NCBI GenBank assembly: GCA_013398015.1
Contig: VZRR01002859.1
Span: 186,001-250,000, forward strand
Direction of reading: 5' to 3'
Source of the DNA: Oreocharis arfaki
Taxonomy: Eukaryota > Chordata > Aves > Passeriformes > Paramythiidae
Length of the DNA: 64,000 bases
The notes below the pieces were generated by a model that was not told the origin of the DNA, did no database searches, and was given only the letters and a program-made list of their open reading frames with translations. Shown one piece after another: positions 53,510 through 64,000 of the stretch. Positions within the stretch are counted from its first letter, which is position 1, and each line of letters opens with the position of its first letter. The position numbers and the translations under genes were made by a program.

Positions 53510-54096
53510 TGTGCTTGTTCTGGTTGGGTAGAATTAATTTTCTTCATAGGAGTAAAGTGTTCAGCTGTGTTTTGGATTTGTGCTTTAAACAGTGTTGATA
53601 ACACAGAGTTGTTTTCATTATTGATGGGCAGCGCTCGCACACAGCAAAGGCCTTTTCTGCTCCTCACCCCACTCCATCAGAAAGGAGGCTGGTGGCACTC
53701 AAGGAGCTGAGGGGACACTTCTGGGACAGCTGACCCCAATTGACCAAAGTGACATTCCATACCATATGGTGTTGTGCTCAGTAAATAAAGCTGGGGGAAG
53801 TAGAAGAAAGGGGAAACATTTGAAGTGATAGCATCTATCTTTCCAAGCAACCATTACACCTAACGGAGCCCTGCTTTGCTGGATGTGGATGAACACTTGC
53901 CTGCCCACGGCAAGTAGCGAATGAACTCCTGGTTTTGCTTTCCTTGCAGACTTTGTTTTATCTATTATGCCATCTTTATCTCAACCCATGAGCCTTCTCA
54001 CTTTTATTCTTCTGATTCTTTCCCCAACATGACTGAGGCTGGAGCGAGCAAGTGGTTATGTGGGGCTTAGTTACCACTGGGGTTAAACTACCACCA
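53510..54096 (+). mobile_element. bird ERVL-type solo LTR, plus orientation
   Basis: A full-length LTR of the family also seen at 27402. It begins TGTGCTTGTTCTGGTTGGG and ends GGGTTAAACTACCACCA, giving TG...CA ends. Internal landmarks are 'CAGTGTTGATAACAC' (53591), 'GGGACAGCTGACCCCAATTGACC', 'ATTCCATACCATATGG', a TATA-like AAATAAAGCTGGGGG (about 53783) and the TTTATCTCAACCCATGAG block (53975-53992). The polyadenylation region is decayed. Five-base flanks do not form a clear target duplication. No internal retroviral genes are present, so it is a solo LTR left by recombination. Confidence 0.88.
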
Positions 54097-56059
54097 TTTT
54101 AAACACTAAACTCTCACAGCAGAAAGTTAAACTCTAGACAGGTTTATCAGTCCTCCATTTCCACTAATGCAAGGAAAAACTCAACACAAGACATCATCTT
54201 TTAACACTGCCCTTTGTGATTAGTGATGTTAATGACACACAAAGTACATAAAATCACTCTTCTGTAGCCTACATAAGCAAAATGAAGGGCATTAAAGATG
54301 TATCCAGTATTAACTCCGAATTTTGTTCCTTTTAGCAGAACAAGCCAAAACGACACAAAGTTTGTGGGTTTTTCTGTATTTATCACAGTTCAATTTGATT
54401 AATGACTAGGCAATATTTTAGAGTACACTAATAACATCAGCAATGAAAGCCCATTTTTAAAATATTTGTAGTCCTCCCAGTATAAAGAGGATTTCAGTGC
54501 ATTTAGATAATTAACATGAAAACTGTGGCCTTATTTTTATTTTGATCTTTGCATAAATATTCTCCAACTAATTTTGTAAAGTTTATCATACAGCCCACAT
54601 GTAAGGACTGCAATGAGTTTCTCAGAACTTTATAGTCATACACCAGTACAACCAGTTAAAATCTCACCACCAGACTATGTGCACACATGAAATAGTGACA
54701 CGTTTGTTATCAAATGACAGCAATTATATATGCAAGAGATAAAGTATTGAAAATACTGATTTCATAGGTTGAAAGGCTAGAATTTTTTTTCCGAACACCT
54801 AATGAACAGAGGCAAAGAAAACCAAGTCATCCAGAAGTGATACTAGTAATACAAATACTTCTGCGTATCCATCTAAAATGCAACCAAAGAAGCACAAATC
54901 CAGGAAATGTGCCATAGAATGACATCTGGTAAAAATAAAGAACTTCAAATATTTGTGCAAAATTACAAATTAAAAGCAAAATAAGTGAAATAGAAGGCTT
55001 TCCAGTAGAAGAAGGCTTTATGTTATTGTCACAATGGAAGTGTAGTAACATAAGAAAATTACTAGATAAATATTTAAATAAATATTTTTTAAAAAAACCT
55101 ACAAAGCTTCGTAAACTGCCCCAGAATAACTGAAAGAAACAGTTCTGTGAGGAATTTTGCTTTGTACATAAAAGATTCAATAAAGAGCGTGAAAAAACCC
55201 TCTAAGTGAAGAGGGCTGTACTTGAGAATGGAAACCCAGGGCACAGAAGGACACATGTTGAAAAACGCAAGTCAAAACAAAGATACTAAGGGTGCAGCAC
55301 AGAAAAAGAAAAAAAGCAAGAATATGTAACAAAACAGGATAATAATATATTTTATACAACCCAATTAGAAACAAATCAGATGTGCAAATGGCAAAGATTC
55401 AAAATATAGTTTCTCAGAACTATAGGAAGTTACTTCTTTCAACAGCACATAATTGAAAGAAAACTATTCTGAGAAATGAGTGTCACCTTGGAAGACATGA
55501 GATGGCCTTAAATCATTGAGCTCAGCTTGATAAACTGGACACCCTTATAAAAACAGAGTTTAAACATATTTTTATACTTCAATCACAATAAGCAGAAAGA
55601 AGTCAAGGATTAAGAATATCCAAACTAATACATAAAGTGGTCATAAAATAATGAGGTTAAGTGCATCTAACGAGATACAAGATATATAAAAATGTCACAA
55701 CACTAACCTTTGGACACAGGCCTTCAATAGAATGCATGTTAGTCAAAATGTGGCATTTGTGTTCCTTCCAAAACTAAGAATATTTCCACTGATAAATGCA
55801 CATATAGGGGAGGGGAGGAGATAAACAAGGAAGGTAAGTTGCAAACCAGTGGAGTGAAATGAAAGGATTTGAAATGCTTCTTGAGCTAAGCAGGGAATTG
55901 TCATAATCTGAAAAGGCAGCTTTCAGAAAATGAGAGAAATGATCACAGACTGTAACGGCAAAGAGGTAAAAAAGTGCATAGCAAAGGTAACTCATAAAAA
56001 GCATACAGCTAAAAATATAAAAACAAATTAAAAGAACCCCCTTAAATATATCAAAAACA
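54097..56059. other. intergenic, nothing recognised
   Basis: AT-rich. The 117-codon minus-strand frame (54827-55180) is hydrophobic and phenylalanine-rich by composition only, with no motif or splice context. The part nearest 56059 might be an unrecognisable 5' extension of the following CR1. Confidence 0.4.
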
Positions 56060-57390
56060 AGTAAGAGTGTTAAGAGTTACTATGTCTTCTGGGAATTTCA
56101 GAGAAAAAAGACAGCAATTAAGGAGGAGAAGGACATTGCGAGGAACACAGAAGATTTATTCGCATCAGTCTTCACAATAGAGGATGTTAGGGAGATATCT
56201 ACTCTTGGGTAATAAAAATTAGGTACTATCAGATGAAGAGGTGCTGGAACAAATCAATCATCTGAAAAGCAGAAAGCCACCAAGACTGAAAATCCTGAAC
56301 AAGTAGTTGAGTTATGCAATCTCTAATTGAAAAACAACTCCTTTGTTGGAAGGTTAGAGAACAGCAAATGTTTCAAATATATCATAAAAGCAGTTTAGAA
56401 TGATTCAGAGAATCAAAGATCCATAAATCTTACATCTGTACCGAGAAAATTTAAAAAAAAAAAACAAAACAAAAAAAAGCCAGTCACAAGACCATGAGAT
56501 GGTAGAGCTGTGCAAAGGAAGATGATACCTCACTCATCTGCTGGAATGTTTTCAACACATCAGTAAACTACTGAAGTGGTCAAAGCAGAACCAATAGACC
56601 TAATTCATTTAAATTTGCTTGACAAAGTTCCTCACAGGAGACTGATAAAAAGAATAGACATGGACAGAAAACTGAAAACCTCTGTTGAGTGTAGCAGCTC
56701 TCAGAAGCAAGATAGTAAAATGAACCAAGAAGAGATGATAAAGAAAAACAATGTTATAAAAATCAGAGCTGCAGCCTTATCTGAACTGCTGTGTGCAGTT
56801 CTGATTTCTACGTCTTAGAAAGGTATCAGAAAACTGGGGGCTGTTTAAGAGAAAAGTGACAAGAATTACAGAAGCAGGGTTTTGTGGAAACAGATTGGAA
56901 TATCTTAAAAGGATATTAAATAGAGGCATGGCAAAAATATGTGACATAACTGCTAGAAGTAAGCCAGAATCTCACTTGTCCTTGCCTTAATACAAGAATA
57001 TGGTGACACGTAATTAAATCAAAAGATAGCAAATTTAACAGAACATCAGTTTTCACTTTGTGTTTATACTGTGGGACTCATCATTCGATAATGTTGAGAT
57101 AGAAAAAAATATAAGATTGGAAACAACTAGGTGCTTATGTGGAAAACAAGAATGTATGGAGTTAAACTAGCTAAAAAAGTATTGCAGTGGTACTTAAACT
57201 TATTTGGAGACTTAGATCTCTGAATACTAAAGACTAGGTGAGATTTTTTTAAGTCAGATTGTCAAAAACAGTTGTGTTCTGGGTTTTCTGCACCTTCCTC
57301 AGGAGTCTTGAAGAGCCTGTAGTAGGATGCTGTACAGGCCTGACATGTGATTCAGACCCCTTCTGCCCATACTCTTAGAGTCACCTATTC
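56060..57390 (+). repeat. ancient CR1/L3-like LINE with RT remnants
   Basis: A very decayed element in plus orientation. Recognisable ORF2 pieces are 'GCATCAGTCTTCACAATAGAGGATG' (56164), corresponding to FASVFTIED, and 'GATGAAGAGGTGCTGGAACAAATCAATCATCTG' (about 56232), corresponding to DEEVLEQINHL. 'CTTGACAAAGTTCCTCACAGGAGACTGATAAAA' (about 56618) corresponds to (F)DKVPHRRLIK of the RT fingers/palm. A poly(A)-like insertion lies at 56451-56478. The 3' part ends in the UTR-like 'GCACCTTCCTCAGGAG' and 'GTAGTAGGATGCTG' near 57290-57335. Numerous indels; no function is possible. Confidence 0.7.
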
Positions 57391-58474
57391 CATGAATTTC
57401 ACTGCTTCTAGCCCAATTACTGAATTTATTGGATTGAATTACAACATCAAAATACTTAAAGCTAGTAGCAGAATTTAAAATTATTTGTTAAAACCTTTGC
57501 TGAAGAAGCCATACAAAGAACGAAAACAAACAAGCAAGCAAATCACTGACTTTTTCAACTTGAAAATTGTCAACCAGCCATAGGTTTGATTGAATTTGGA
57601 AGGTGACATTATTGATGAAAAACCAACTTCCCAAAGGTAAATTAGTATTTTTGCTGAAATTTTTAAATTTCAAAATAGAACTTTTTATTCACCCATGCCC
57701 TCAATCATGCTATATATTCTTGAGCACCATCTACTGGTGCTGCATTATTAATTAGCTATTTATGAATATATGAATCACTTCTCTAATAAAACTAATTAGA
57801 ATCATATAATCTTTCAAAGTATATTTAAAACTGAGAAGGCCGAACATAGTCCATTATTTATTAAATTAATCTTCCATCTTAACAACAGAGAGAAAACTAA
57901 TACTGGTGAAATTCACCTAGGATCTGAAATTAACAGAGAAATGTGTTGTTTCTTAACGGTTTGTTAATATCCTGGACCAGAAGATATGTACAAGTTCATC
58001 AACTTATTCCCAGTTTACACTTGCTCTCAACCTGTTGGAACAACAAAATATTTTTCTTCACTTCATATTTAGGTATTTAGTGAATTTTATAATACCTGTA
58101 ATATGGCCAGCATCTGGCATGTTATTTCTTTGCTTCACACTAAATTAAATAACATTTCTCTTGAAATGGTCACACCTGCTTTGGATTTAACATTTTCCGT
58201 GACTTGGAGCAGGGAAATACAGTTTGATGTTCTGCAGAAGAATATGTAATGCAGAGTAGAAAGTCTCTTCTCGCCAAAGGGAATTTTGAAGGTCCTTGCA
58301 TATCTGAGAAAAGTGGGATGTGGGAAACAAACCAGTGGCACTCCTACAAAAGCCAAAAGGCTCAGTGAAACTATCCCTCAACTCTTACCTGTAAATTGAG
58401 TCTGTAACAACAGTTTCCTTTCTTGTGTACATCGAAGGACATACCTAAGAGTAACTCAGGAGTCGGCTAAATAC

Positions 58475-58513
58475 AACGACGACGACAATGACGACGACGA
58501 CGATGATAATAAA
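58475..58513. repeat. (ACG)n/(GAC)n triplet repeat
   Basis: Two blocks of GAC/ACG units separated by an AAT interruption, then ending in GATGATAATAA. The array is CpG-containing in an AT-rich neighbourhood. Confidence 0.9.
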
Positions 58514-59697
58514 AATTAAGTCTTTGCTGAAAACAGTTTTAAGATTTTTTTTTTTTAAATGTGTGCCTTCAGTATTGGAGATATACTGTCTTATTTCCTC
58601 AAAGGAGTGACACTGCAGGCTGCAAGTGACCTTTACTTGAAAAGAGTCCCACTAAGGGTGACTGGTGATTGTGTGAGAGAACAGTCCATTCTCCAAAGCC
58701 ACTTGCCTTAAACTGTGGCCTTCCTTTCCAAATTTGCACCAAAACTGTCAGTGATAATTCCAATTCCAACTGTGTTGAATTTTGTGCTATGTTCACTAAA
58801 ATCTGGATTGAAATCCTCTAGGTGATGTCACCAAGATACCAAAGATGTCGAACTGCTTCTGCAGATCTGGGGGGGGAAAAAGCAGCTAAACAAGGCCTTT
58901 AATTTATTCCATCCAACATATCAAACTGGGTAAGCCTCATTTTTCTCATTAATACAGAAATTACTTTAAAACATTACTTTCCTCCCTCTTTCCTAGTCTG
59001 GATCAAGCCCAACCTTGCTGAAACAATTGCATTGAGTCTAGAAAGCAGCACTACAAATTTAGCATTCACTATGTTGTGCCTACCCCTACAACACTACTAC
59101 TGAGCGACATAACACTTCTTTCAGTGCCTTGATACTTTCTTTGTAGTACAGATGGTACCACGTGTACCATGCAGGGCTGACAGCCTCCCCCACGAAACAG
59201 TGTGGGATTGCATTAATACATTATTCCAACGTTTTAACACAGGTACTCAAAGAAGATTGATCTACTCCATATTTCCAAATTATGTGCATAGGTTCACTTT
59301 ACATCTGCCCTTCAGCCTGCAGCTTAGGAATAAACGTACACACAAAATAGGGCCATTCCAAACACAAGTGATCTGCATGCCCAAATTAAACAAACATATT
59401 GTCACATTTCTACTAACTTATATTTTGCAGACATGAACATATCCTGACTCTCACTTCTAGACTATCAAAATACCAGGTTTTTTTTCTTTTATCTCAAATG
59501 TTGCATGACACCTGGCAAATAAAATTATTTCTCAAGTTGGCCTCAATTCAAGTCGAAAGACACCTGTAACTGGATTGTAGATACTTGTGTACTTAGAAAA
59601 ATGGTATAGCTTATTTTAGTTCCAGTCATTAAAACCTGAATTGTTCAAGTCTAATTGCAGCAAAGCTTGTAAAGAAATCTTCAGAATGCCCTGTGAG

Positions 59698-59733
59698 CCA
59701 TCCCATCCCACCCCGTCCCATCGCTTCCCACTC
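59698..59733. repeat. C-rich (CCCAT/CCCAC)n tract
   Basis: Degenerate pentamer units (CCATCCCATCCCACCCCGTC and following) over about 35 bp. Confidence 0.8.
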
Positions 59734-60839
59734 CTCTGCTCCTCAGCTGTCATAGTCAACCTAAGCATGACTTGTGCAAATTTCACCCTTTCCTTCAGTT
59801 TGTAGACAAGAGGTTAAGGAGTCTTCCCTCCCAGATTCCTCTCCAGCATTGCCATGTCTTCACAAAATTGAAAAGTTCAAGCTAACCAGTGAGTTGGAAT
59901 ACCTAGGAGATGTCTAAAAACAATTGCTTACCTTACATTGTGTATTCATTATTTTTTCATTTCCACTCACAATTAAAGGAGCTAACACTTACTAATGCCG
60001 TAGAAAACAAGAAAAAGAGTTCATACAAATTGTTTTCTTTCGTGACTTACCTTGCAGTTCCTTCATTTAATGTAAAGGAGATGAAAAAGTGATTTATATA
60101 CTGCATTTCATGTACACCTTTGACTTGTTTGGCTCATATCTCCCTGTCAAGGAACCAAACTTCCCTTAAAGCATTTTAAGCAACATAATGATCACCCACA
60201 GATAGTATGGAATGTCGCCAAATGTGAGAGAATACCATTATCTCTAAGCCAGTAATAGTTCAGTCTTCATTGCATTGCATTTGCTGGGCATAGACCTTTG
60301 CACATCTCTCACATTTTCCTTGGTTTGGGTAGGTATTTTCTGTTTTATTTTGACAACAGGGATATAAAGTATTTATGAGTGTAAACGCTAGCGGGGATGT
60401 GGTTTACAGCTTATACCTATGGAAAATACAGTAAAAAGCTATAACTGTGTTTTGGTTTACTTTGGTCAAAAGTGGTTTGTGTCCAGCAATACCTCTGATC
60501 AGAATTTGTGCAGCATGTAACTGTAATCATAAAAGCCCTGTATTACTGGAATTCAAACCTTGCAGGGGCTAAAACAGGACTGTAGGGGAGAAAACTGTTT
60601 GCTTTAAGGAATGATTGGTTTGAATGTTGTCCAGAAATTTAAATTTTCATTTCATCGGGGTGGGAGGTCGTGTTGGAAACCACACAGCCATGTTTCATAT
60701 GAACTTTGAAGGCGTGGAGGGGCTATATTGCCCCACGACGTCAGCAGGGCCTTGTGCTCTCTGCAGAATGGCAGCAGTGGGAGTGCACGGCAGCCAGGCT
60801 GAGAGCTGCTGACTGACAGCAGCATTTATTAAAATGTCA

Positions 60840-61900
60840 TCTCCTAATTTTCACGCCGGATATCTGTTGTCGTGCAGACTGCCCCGATATCTCACGCCAG
60901 TGGGAAGAGCCAGAGGACAACCCAACCCGCCCCCGGGAGCAGGAAGGACACAGCGGGAGGGGAGGGAAAAAAAGCATATCCAACCACACTAAGCTGTAGC
61001 AAAATTAAAAAATAAAAAAAAAAAAAAAAANGGGTGCCTTGCTTGTGGCAAAGCTTTTTTCATGAACCTCCCCCGTCTGACCCCACCCGCCGCTGACGGT
61101 GCCACTTCAGCCGCTGTCGCCTCGCAAACTCCTCTCTCAACCAGGGCAGCGTCGCTCCCGCACTGGGCTCCGCGCCGGCTGAGCCCCGCCAGCTCTCCAT
61201 CCTTCCCCGTGCGAAGAGGGCGGCCGGCGGCAGCCGAGGGAATGGATGCGGCCGCGGTCGGGCACAGCCTTATCTCTGGCAGGGAACAAACACGGCGTTA
61301 ATTGCAGCCGCGCTGAGAAAACTGCTACTGTTTCTAGTCAGAGGCGGTCGGCACTTTGAGAGGGTTTATCCCGGGAGCCTTCTATCAGTTAATCTGCATC
61401 GCGGGGCCGAGCCGACAGCTCCTGGGGCTGCGGCGAGGGGGAGGTTGCGCTTTAGAAGAAAAAACAAGAGGAAGGAGATCAAGTGCGAGCTTCCCGCCCC
61501 GCCGTCCCCGTTTCCCTCGCTCCCCGCCCGCGGCTTTTTCTGACGCGGGGCGCAGCCGGCCCCAGCGCTGGCAACGGCGGCCAGGAAAACCTCGCGGGCG
61601 CAGCGAGCGGCGTTTGTGGGACGCGCCGGGCGCCGAGCGGCCGTGACGCGCGCACCGCCCCGCGGGGCCGGGGGGCGCCGCGCACACGNCACACCGCTCC
61701 CCGACATCGGCAGCCAAGGACCCCCCCGCCGCTGTCCGGCCATTAGTGCCTGAGGGGGGAGGAGGAGGGAGGAAGGAGGAATAAGTCTATTAGTAATAAC
61801 AACAACAACAAAACCCACCAACAAATCCGCACTAGCGCCTTAGTCCTTCTCGCAGACTGTCGACTGCCTGGCATCGCCGTGCATCGGGCTGCTGTGCTGA
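60840..61900 (+). promoter_or_regulatory. CpG island, probable promoter
   Basis: Composition shifts abruptly from AT-rich to GC-rich with many undepleted CpGs, densest at about 61060-61880. GC boxes (Sp1-type, reverse form CCGCCCC/CCCCGCCC) occur near 61494 and 61523. There is no clear TATA box, which fits a CpG-island promoter. A CRE-like ACGTCAGC lies just outside at about 60738. Transcription to the right is favoured because good splice signals on the plus strand follow. Long open frames here (for example 61366-61824 on the minus strand, 152 codons) are GC-driven artefacts. Two ambiguous bases (61031, 61689) lie at or in the island. Confidence 0.75.
61005..61030. repeat. poly(A) run next to an ambiguous base
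   Basis: AAATAAAAAA followed by a long A run, ending at the undetermined base at 61031. The length is probably uncertain in the assembly. Confidence 0.85.
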
Positions 61901-61916
61901 GACTTTGTTTCAAGTA

Positions 61917-61934
61917 AAAAAAAAAAAAAAAAAA
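61917..61934. repeat. poly(A) run
   Basis: About 18 consecutive A's at the right edge of the CpG island, followed by AAAC-type units. Confidence 0.9.
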
Positions 61935-62017
61935 GCAAACAAAAACCCAAACAAAAAACCCTTCGCTTGCTCAGCCACTTCCATTTTTTCCCCTGCAGTC
62001 TCGCTGGTTTGAGGTGG

Positions 62018-62056
62018 TTGTTTTTTGGTTTTTTGTTTTTTGGGTTTTTTTTTTGC
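62018..62056. repeat. T/G-rich low-complexity tract
   Basis: Runs of T broken by GG or GGG (TTTTTTGGTTTTTTG and similar). On the plus strand, if transcribed, it would be part of the 5' leader. Confidence 0.85.
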
Positions 62057-62099
62057 TGTTTTCTTTCCCTTCATATGGTTGGATTTGGTGGATCCGGAG

Positions 62100-62329
62100 C
62101 CAAAGCTGATTTTTTTTCCTCGGTGGGGTGTGCTTGTGGCGTGCGGGGGTTTTCTCGCTGCGTTTTTTATCTTCTGCTGCTTTTTAAAATCTTGGTTTTG
62201 AACCTGAGCCGGGAAAAATGGGAAACGGTGCTTCCGTCAGAAGGGGAATCTCTCCATCACTGTTGTTGGGACGTGTGCCTGTGGTGCTAGTGTTTTAGAG
62301 AAATAGCCTGACAGCTTTCGGAGTGGAAG
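62100..62329 (+). other. candidate 5' untranslated exon (3' part) ending at splice donor
   Basis: The sequence GTGGAAG at 62323-62329 is followed by GTAAGGGT, a strong match to the AG|GTAAGT donor consensus. It lies a few hundred bases downstream of a CpG island, the usual place for a first exon. The start is unknown (anywhere from about 61400 to 62100). Only short ORFs are present, so the exon would be untranslated apart from a short upstream-type ORF. No gene is recognised. Confidence 0.35.
62218..62298 (+). CDS. possible 26-aa upstream ORF in the leader
   Basis: An ATG in a strong initiation context (AAAAATGG: A at -3, G at +4) opens a complete 26-codon frame, MGNGASVRRGISPSLLLGRV and six further residues, ending in TAG 31 bases before the donor. 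If the leader is real, this would be an upstream ORF able to reduce downstream translation. The N-terminus happens to fit the N-myristoylation pattern (G2, S6), but at this length that carries little weight. It may be chance. Confidence 0.25.
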   Translation: MGNGASVRRGISPSLLLGRVPVVLVF

Positions 62330-63780
62330 GTAAGGGTGCCCGGGGCATTTCCATTTCCCATTTCCAGGGATTACGACTGGAGAGCTTTTAGCTTGGGATT
62401 CCGGGGAGGAGGCGGCGGAGGAGGGGGACAGGCTGTTGCTGAAGGATAGACAGAGAGACAGCACATACGAAATGATCTCCGCATTTACTTCAGCGCTGCA
62501 GTTTAAAAGTTAGAGAAGTCCGTCTTGCGACAGGTCTGCTTCCCTGAGAGTAATTTCCAGCGAGACCGAGAAAACCTGAGGTTTGTGCACGATTGGGGTA
62601 ATTTGTATGGGGGGTGGGGGGAATTGTTAGGTTAATAGGAAGTTAAAATAAGAGAAGTCAGTGGGTCTTCTGTTGGGGGAAAAAAAAATAAATGGAGTGA
62701 TGGCGCCGTCTATGTTCGGCTAAACTACAGTGTCACCTAGAAAATCAGTTCGGGGAATATCCAAACTAAATGCCCGTTTCTTTTCAGTGGTAGAGGATTC
62801 TCCCACTTCCCAAATGGGCAGCCTTAAGCCTCTGTGGCCATTCTTTAACTCCCTCTTTTCATGGAAAAGAAAGATCTTTTTAGTCGGAGTGTCTTAATCA
62901 TTTCAGCGAGCAGGTTCACTCTGCATCTAGCAATGCTGCAAACTAACTGAATGCTGCCGGCACACTCAGTTCGTGTGTGTGTGTGCATGTGTGCGTGTGT
63001 AATGCACACAGGGAGAGAGGGATTAAGACAGTGCTCTGTTTCAGCCTTGCAGGAACAAATGCACAACTAAAATGAGGGCTATTTGATTACATTTCTTCAT
63101 AGAAAACAGCCTGGCACTGCAGAGGTCTTTATTTTTCTAGTGCAGATATTACATAGGATGGAAAAAGTCAGTCTTTTTTCCTTTTCAAACTGAAAAGCAA
63201 ATAAGCTCCCTTTCTACTTTCCAGATTATAAAATTAATCCTTTTTCATGGGTGGAATTCTTAATTTAGACACTTATTGTCACATTGGCTTTCAACGCCTA
63301 CACCATCCTGAATAACACTGCGCAGAACTGCATTGCCTGCAAAGTGCTTCAGCAAAGGGGAAATTGTTTCCAGAATTCCCAATAAGTTTCTCTTTTTTAA
63401 AACCTTAAATGCTGTACCAGCCCTGTTTGGGGAAGGAGAACCATGTTATTCATTGAGATGGATGCTCAGGAAGGAGAAAATACGACCATGTGGGTAGACC
63501 CAGCAGCAGCTCTGCTTTTTCTTTTTTTTTTTTTTTAAACCTCTGCTATAAAGAGGGTTAGAGTTGGTGCTGCCTTTTGCCCATTTCAGGATTCAGAGTT
63601 TGCATTATAATCTAGGAGATACGAAAATCTCTTCAAGGGAGCTTAATCCGGTGACTTGCTGTGTGTTACGCAATGGGAAACAGAAGATGCCTTGCTGTTT
63701 GGTGAGGAGATGAAAAGCTAGGCAAAGACACACATGAAAACTCAGTAACGGTGCCTCTGTGTGTCTGCCTCTGCTTACAG
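62330..63780 (+). other. candidate first intron
   Basis: Bounded by a strong donor (GTAAGG) and by an acceptor with a pyrimidine-rich lead (CTGCCTCTGCTTACAG, ending at 63780). The inside holds a TG/GT microsatellite (62972-63000), a G-rich run (62608-62622) and no supported gene. The 1.45-kb size is plausible for a bird intron, but splicing is inferred, not shown. Confidence 0.3.
62972..63000. repeat. (GT)n microsatellite, interrupted
   Basis: GTGTGTGTGTGTG, then GCATGTGTGCGTGTGT; about 29 bp of alternating purine/pyrimidine. Confidence 0.9.
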
Positions 63781-63956
63781 AGCAACAGTGGAAGAGACTG
63801 CAATCTAGAGAGTTTTGAAATTAGGTTGGTATCACTTCTTTCTGCTTGCATTTAAGAGCAGAAGGTGAAAAGCTACTCATTTGTAAGAGAGAAGCAACTT
63901 TTCAAAGGTTGATGCTGAAAACCTTCAATCTGAGATTTTTGGATATCTTTACAGAG
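63781..63956 (+). other. candidate second exon (176 nt)
   Basis: Preceded by the acceptor CTGCCTCTGCTTACAG and followed by ACAGAG|GTAAAT, an acceptable donor. A start codon at 63912 opens 15 codons (MLKTFNLRFLDIFTE) that run in phase 0 to the donor. This could be the beginning of the coding sequence or just untranslated leader. I do not recognise the peptide. The remainder of any gene lies outside the window. Confidence 0.3.
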
Positions 63957-64000
63957 GTAAATATAACTCAGGTTTGCTGTATTAGCCTAGGCCACTATTA

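Larger units (their letters stand above)
57391..60700. other. intergenic, approach to promoter region
   Basis: AT-rich. Contains an ACG/GAC triplet repeat (58475-58513) and a C-rich pentamer-like run (59698-59733). No supported gene. Some of this may be conserved regulatory DNA of the gene that starts to the right, but nothing in the sequence alone proves it. Confidence 0.45.

Noticed and set aside
54827..55180. 117-codon hydrophobic minus-strand frame
   Set aside because: Composition-driven (reverse of A-rich sequence); no signal, motif or exon context.
61366..61824. 152- and 110-codon frames in the CpG island
   Set aside because: Low stop-codon density caused by GC richness; arginine/proline/glycine-rich on all frames, and both contain an undetermined base.

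Overview
This window looks like 64 kb of a bird nuclear genome. It is AT-rich and carries many CR1 LINE fragments with the avian/reptilian 3' tail (ATTCTATGATTCTRTGA), plus long terminal repeats of bird ERVL-type endogenous retroviruses. No mammalian Alu, B1 or L1 is visible, and nothing is organised like a prokaryotic genome. A bird outside the chicken group would fit the LTR families, but that is only an inference.

Layout. From 1 to about 60,700 I find no convincing protein-coding gene; it reads as a gene desert or a long upstream region. The open frames there are short (under 165 codons), lack family motifs, and the longest lie inside LTRs. Supported features are: a CR1 tail (1945-2020); a MIR-like patch (about 4735); a solo LTR on the minus strand (9038-10160); a 172-bp hAT-type MITE with an 8-bp target duplication (12106-12277); three head-to-tail CR1 pieces on the plus strand (18670-21308), the middle one keeping a broken reverse transcriptase; an old minus-strand CR1 (22345-23880); three abutting LTRs in minus/plus/minus order (26690-29076); a CR1 tail (33788-33886); a CR1 fragment joined to an LTR (35655-36283); a tail-less CR1 (46800-47195); two very old CR1/L3-like copies (52146-52710 minus, 56060-57390 plus); and a solo ERVL-type LTR (53510-54096).

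From about 60,840 the composition changes sharply. A CpG island (core about 61,060-61,880) with GC boxes is followed by a T/G-rich transition, a 26-codon upstream-type ORF, a strong splice donor (62329/62330), and a second candidate exon (63781-63956) with a good acceptor and donor. Together these suggest the promoter and first untranslated exons of a plus-strand gene whose coding body lies beyond the right edge. I cannot name that gene. The left 60 kb would be its upstream, possibly regulatory, DNA.

No operon, CRISPR array, tRNA or rRNA gene, or intact mobile element was found. I see no clear novel system. The best leads are the promoter/exon block, the MITE, and the nested LTR and CR1 clusters.
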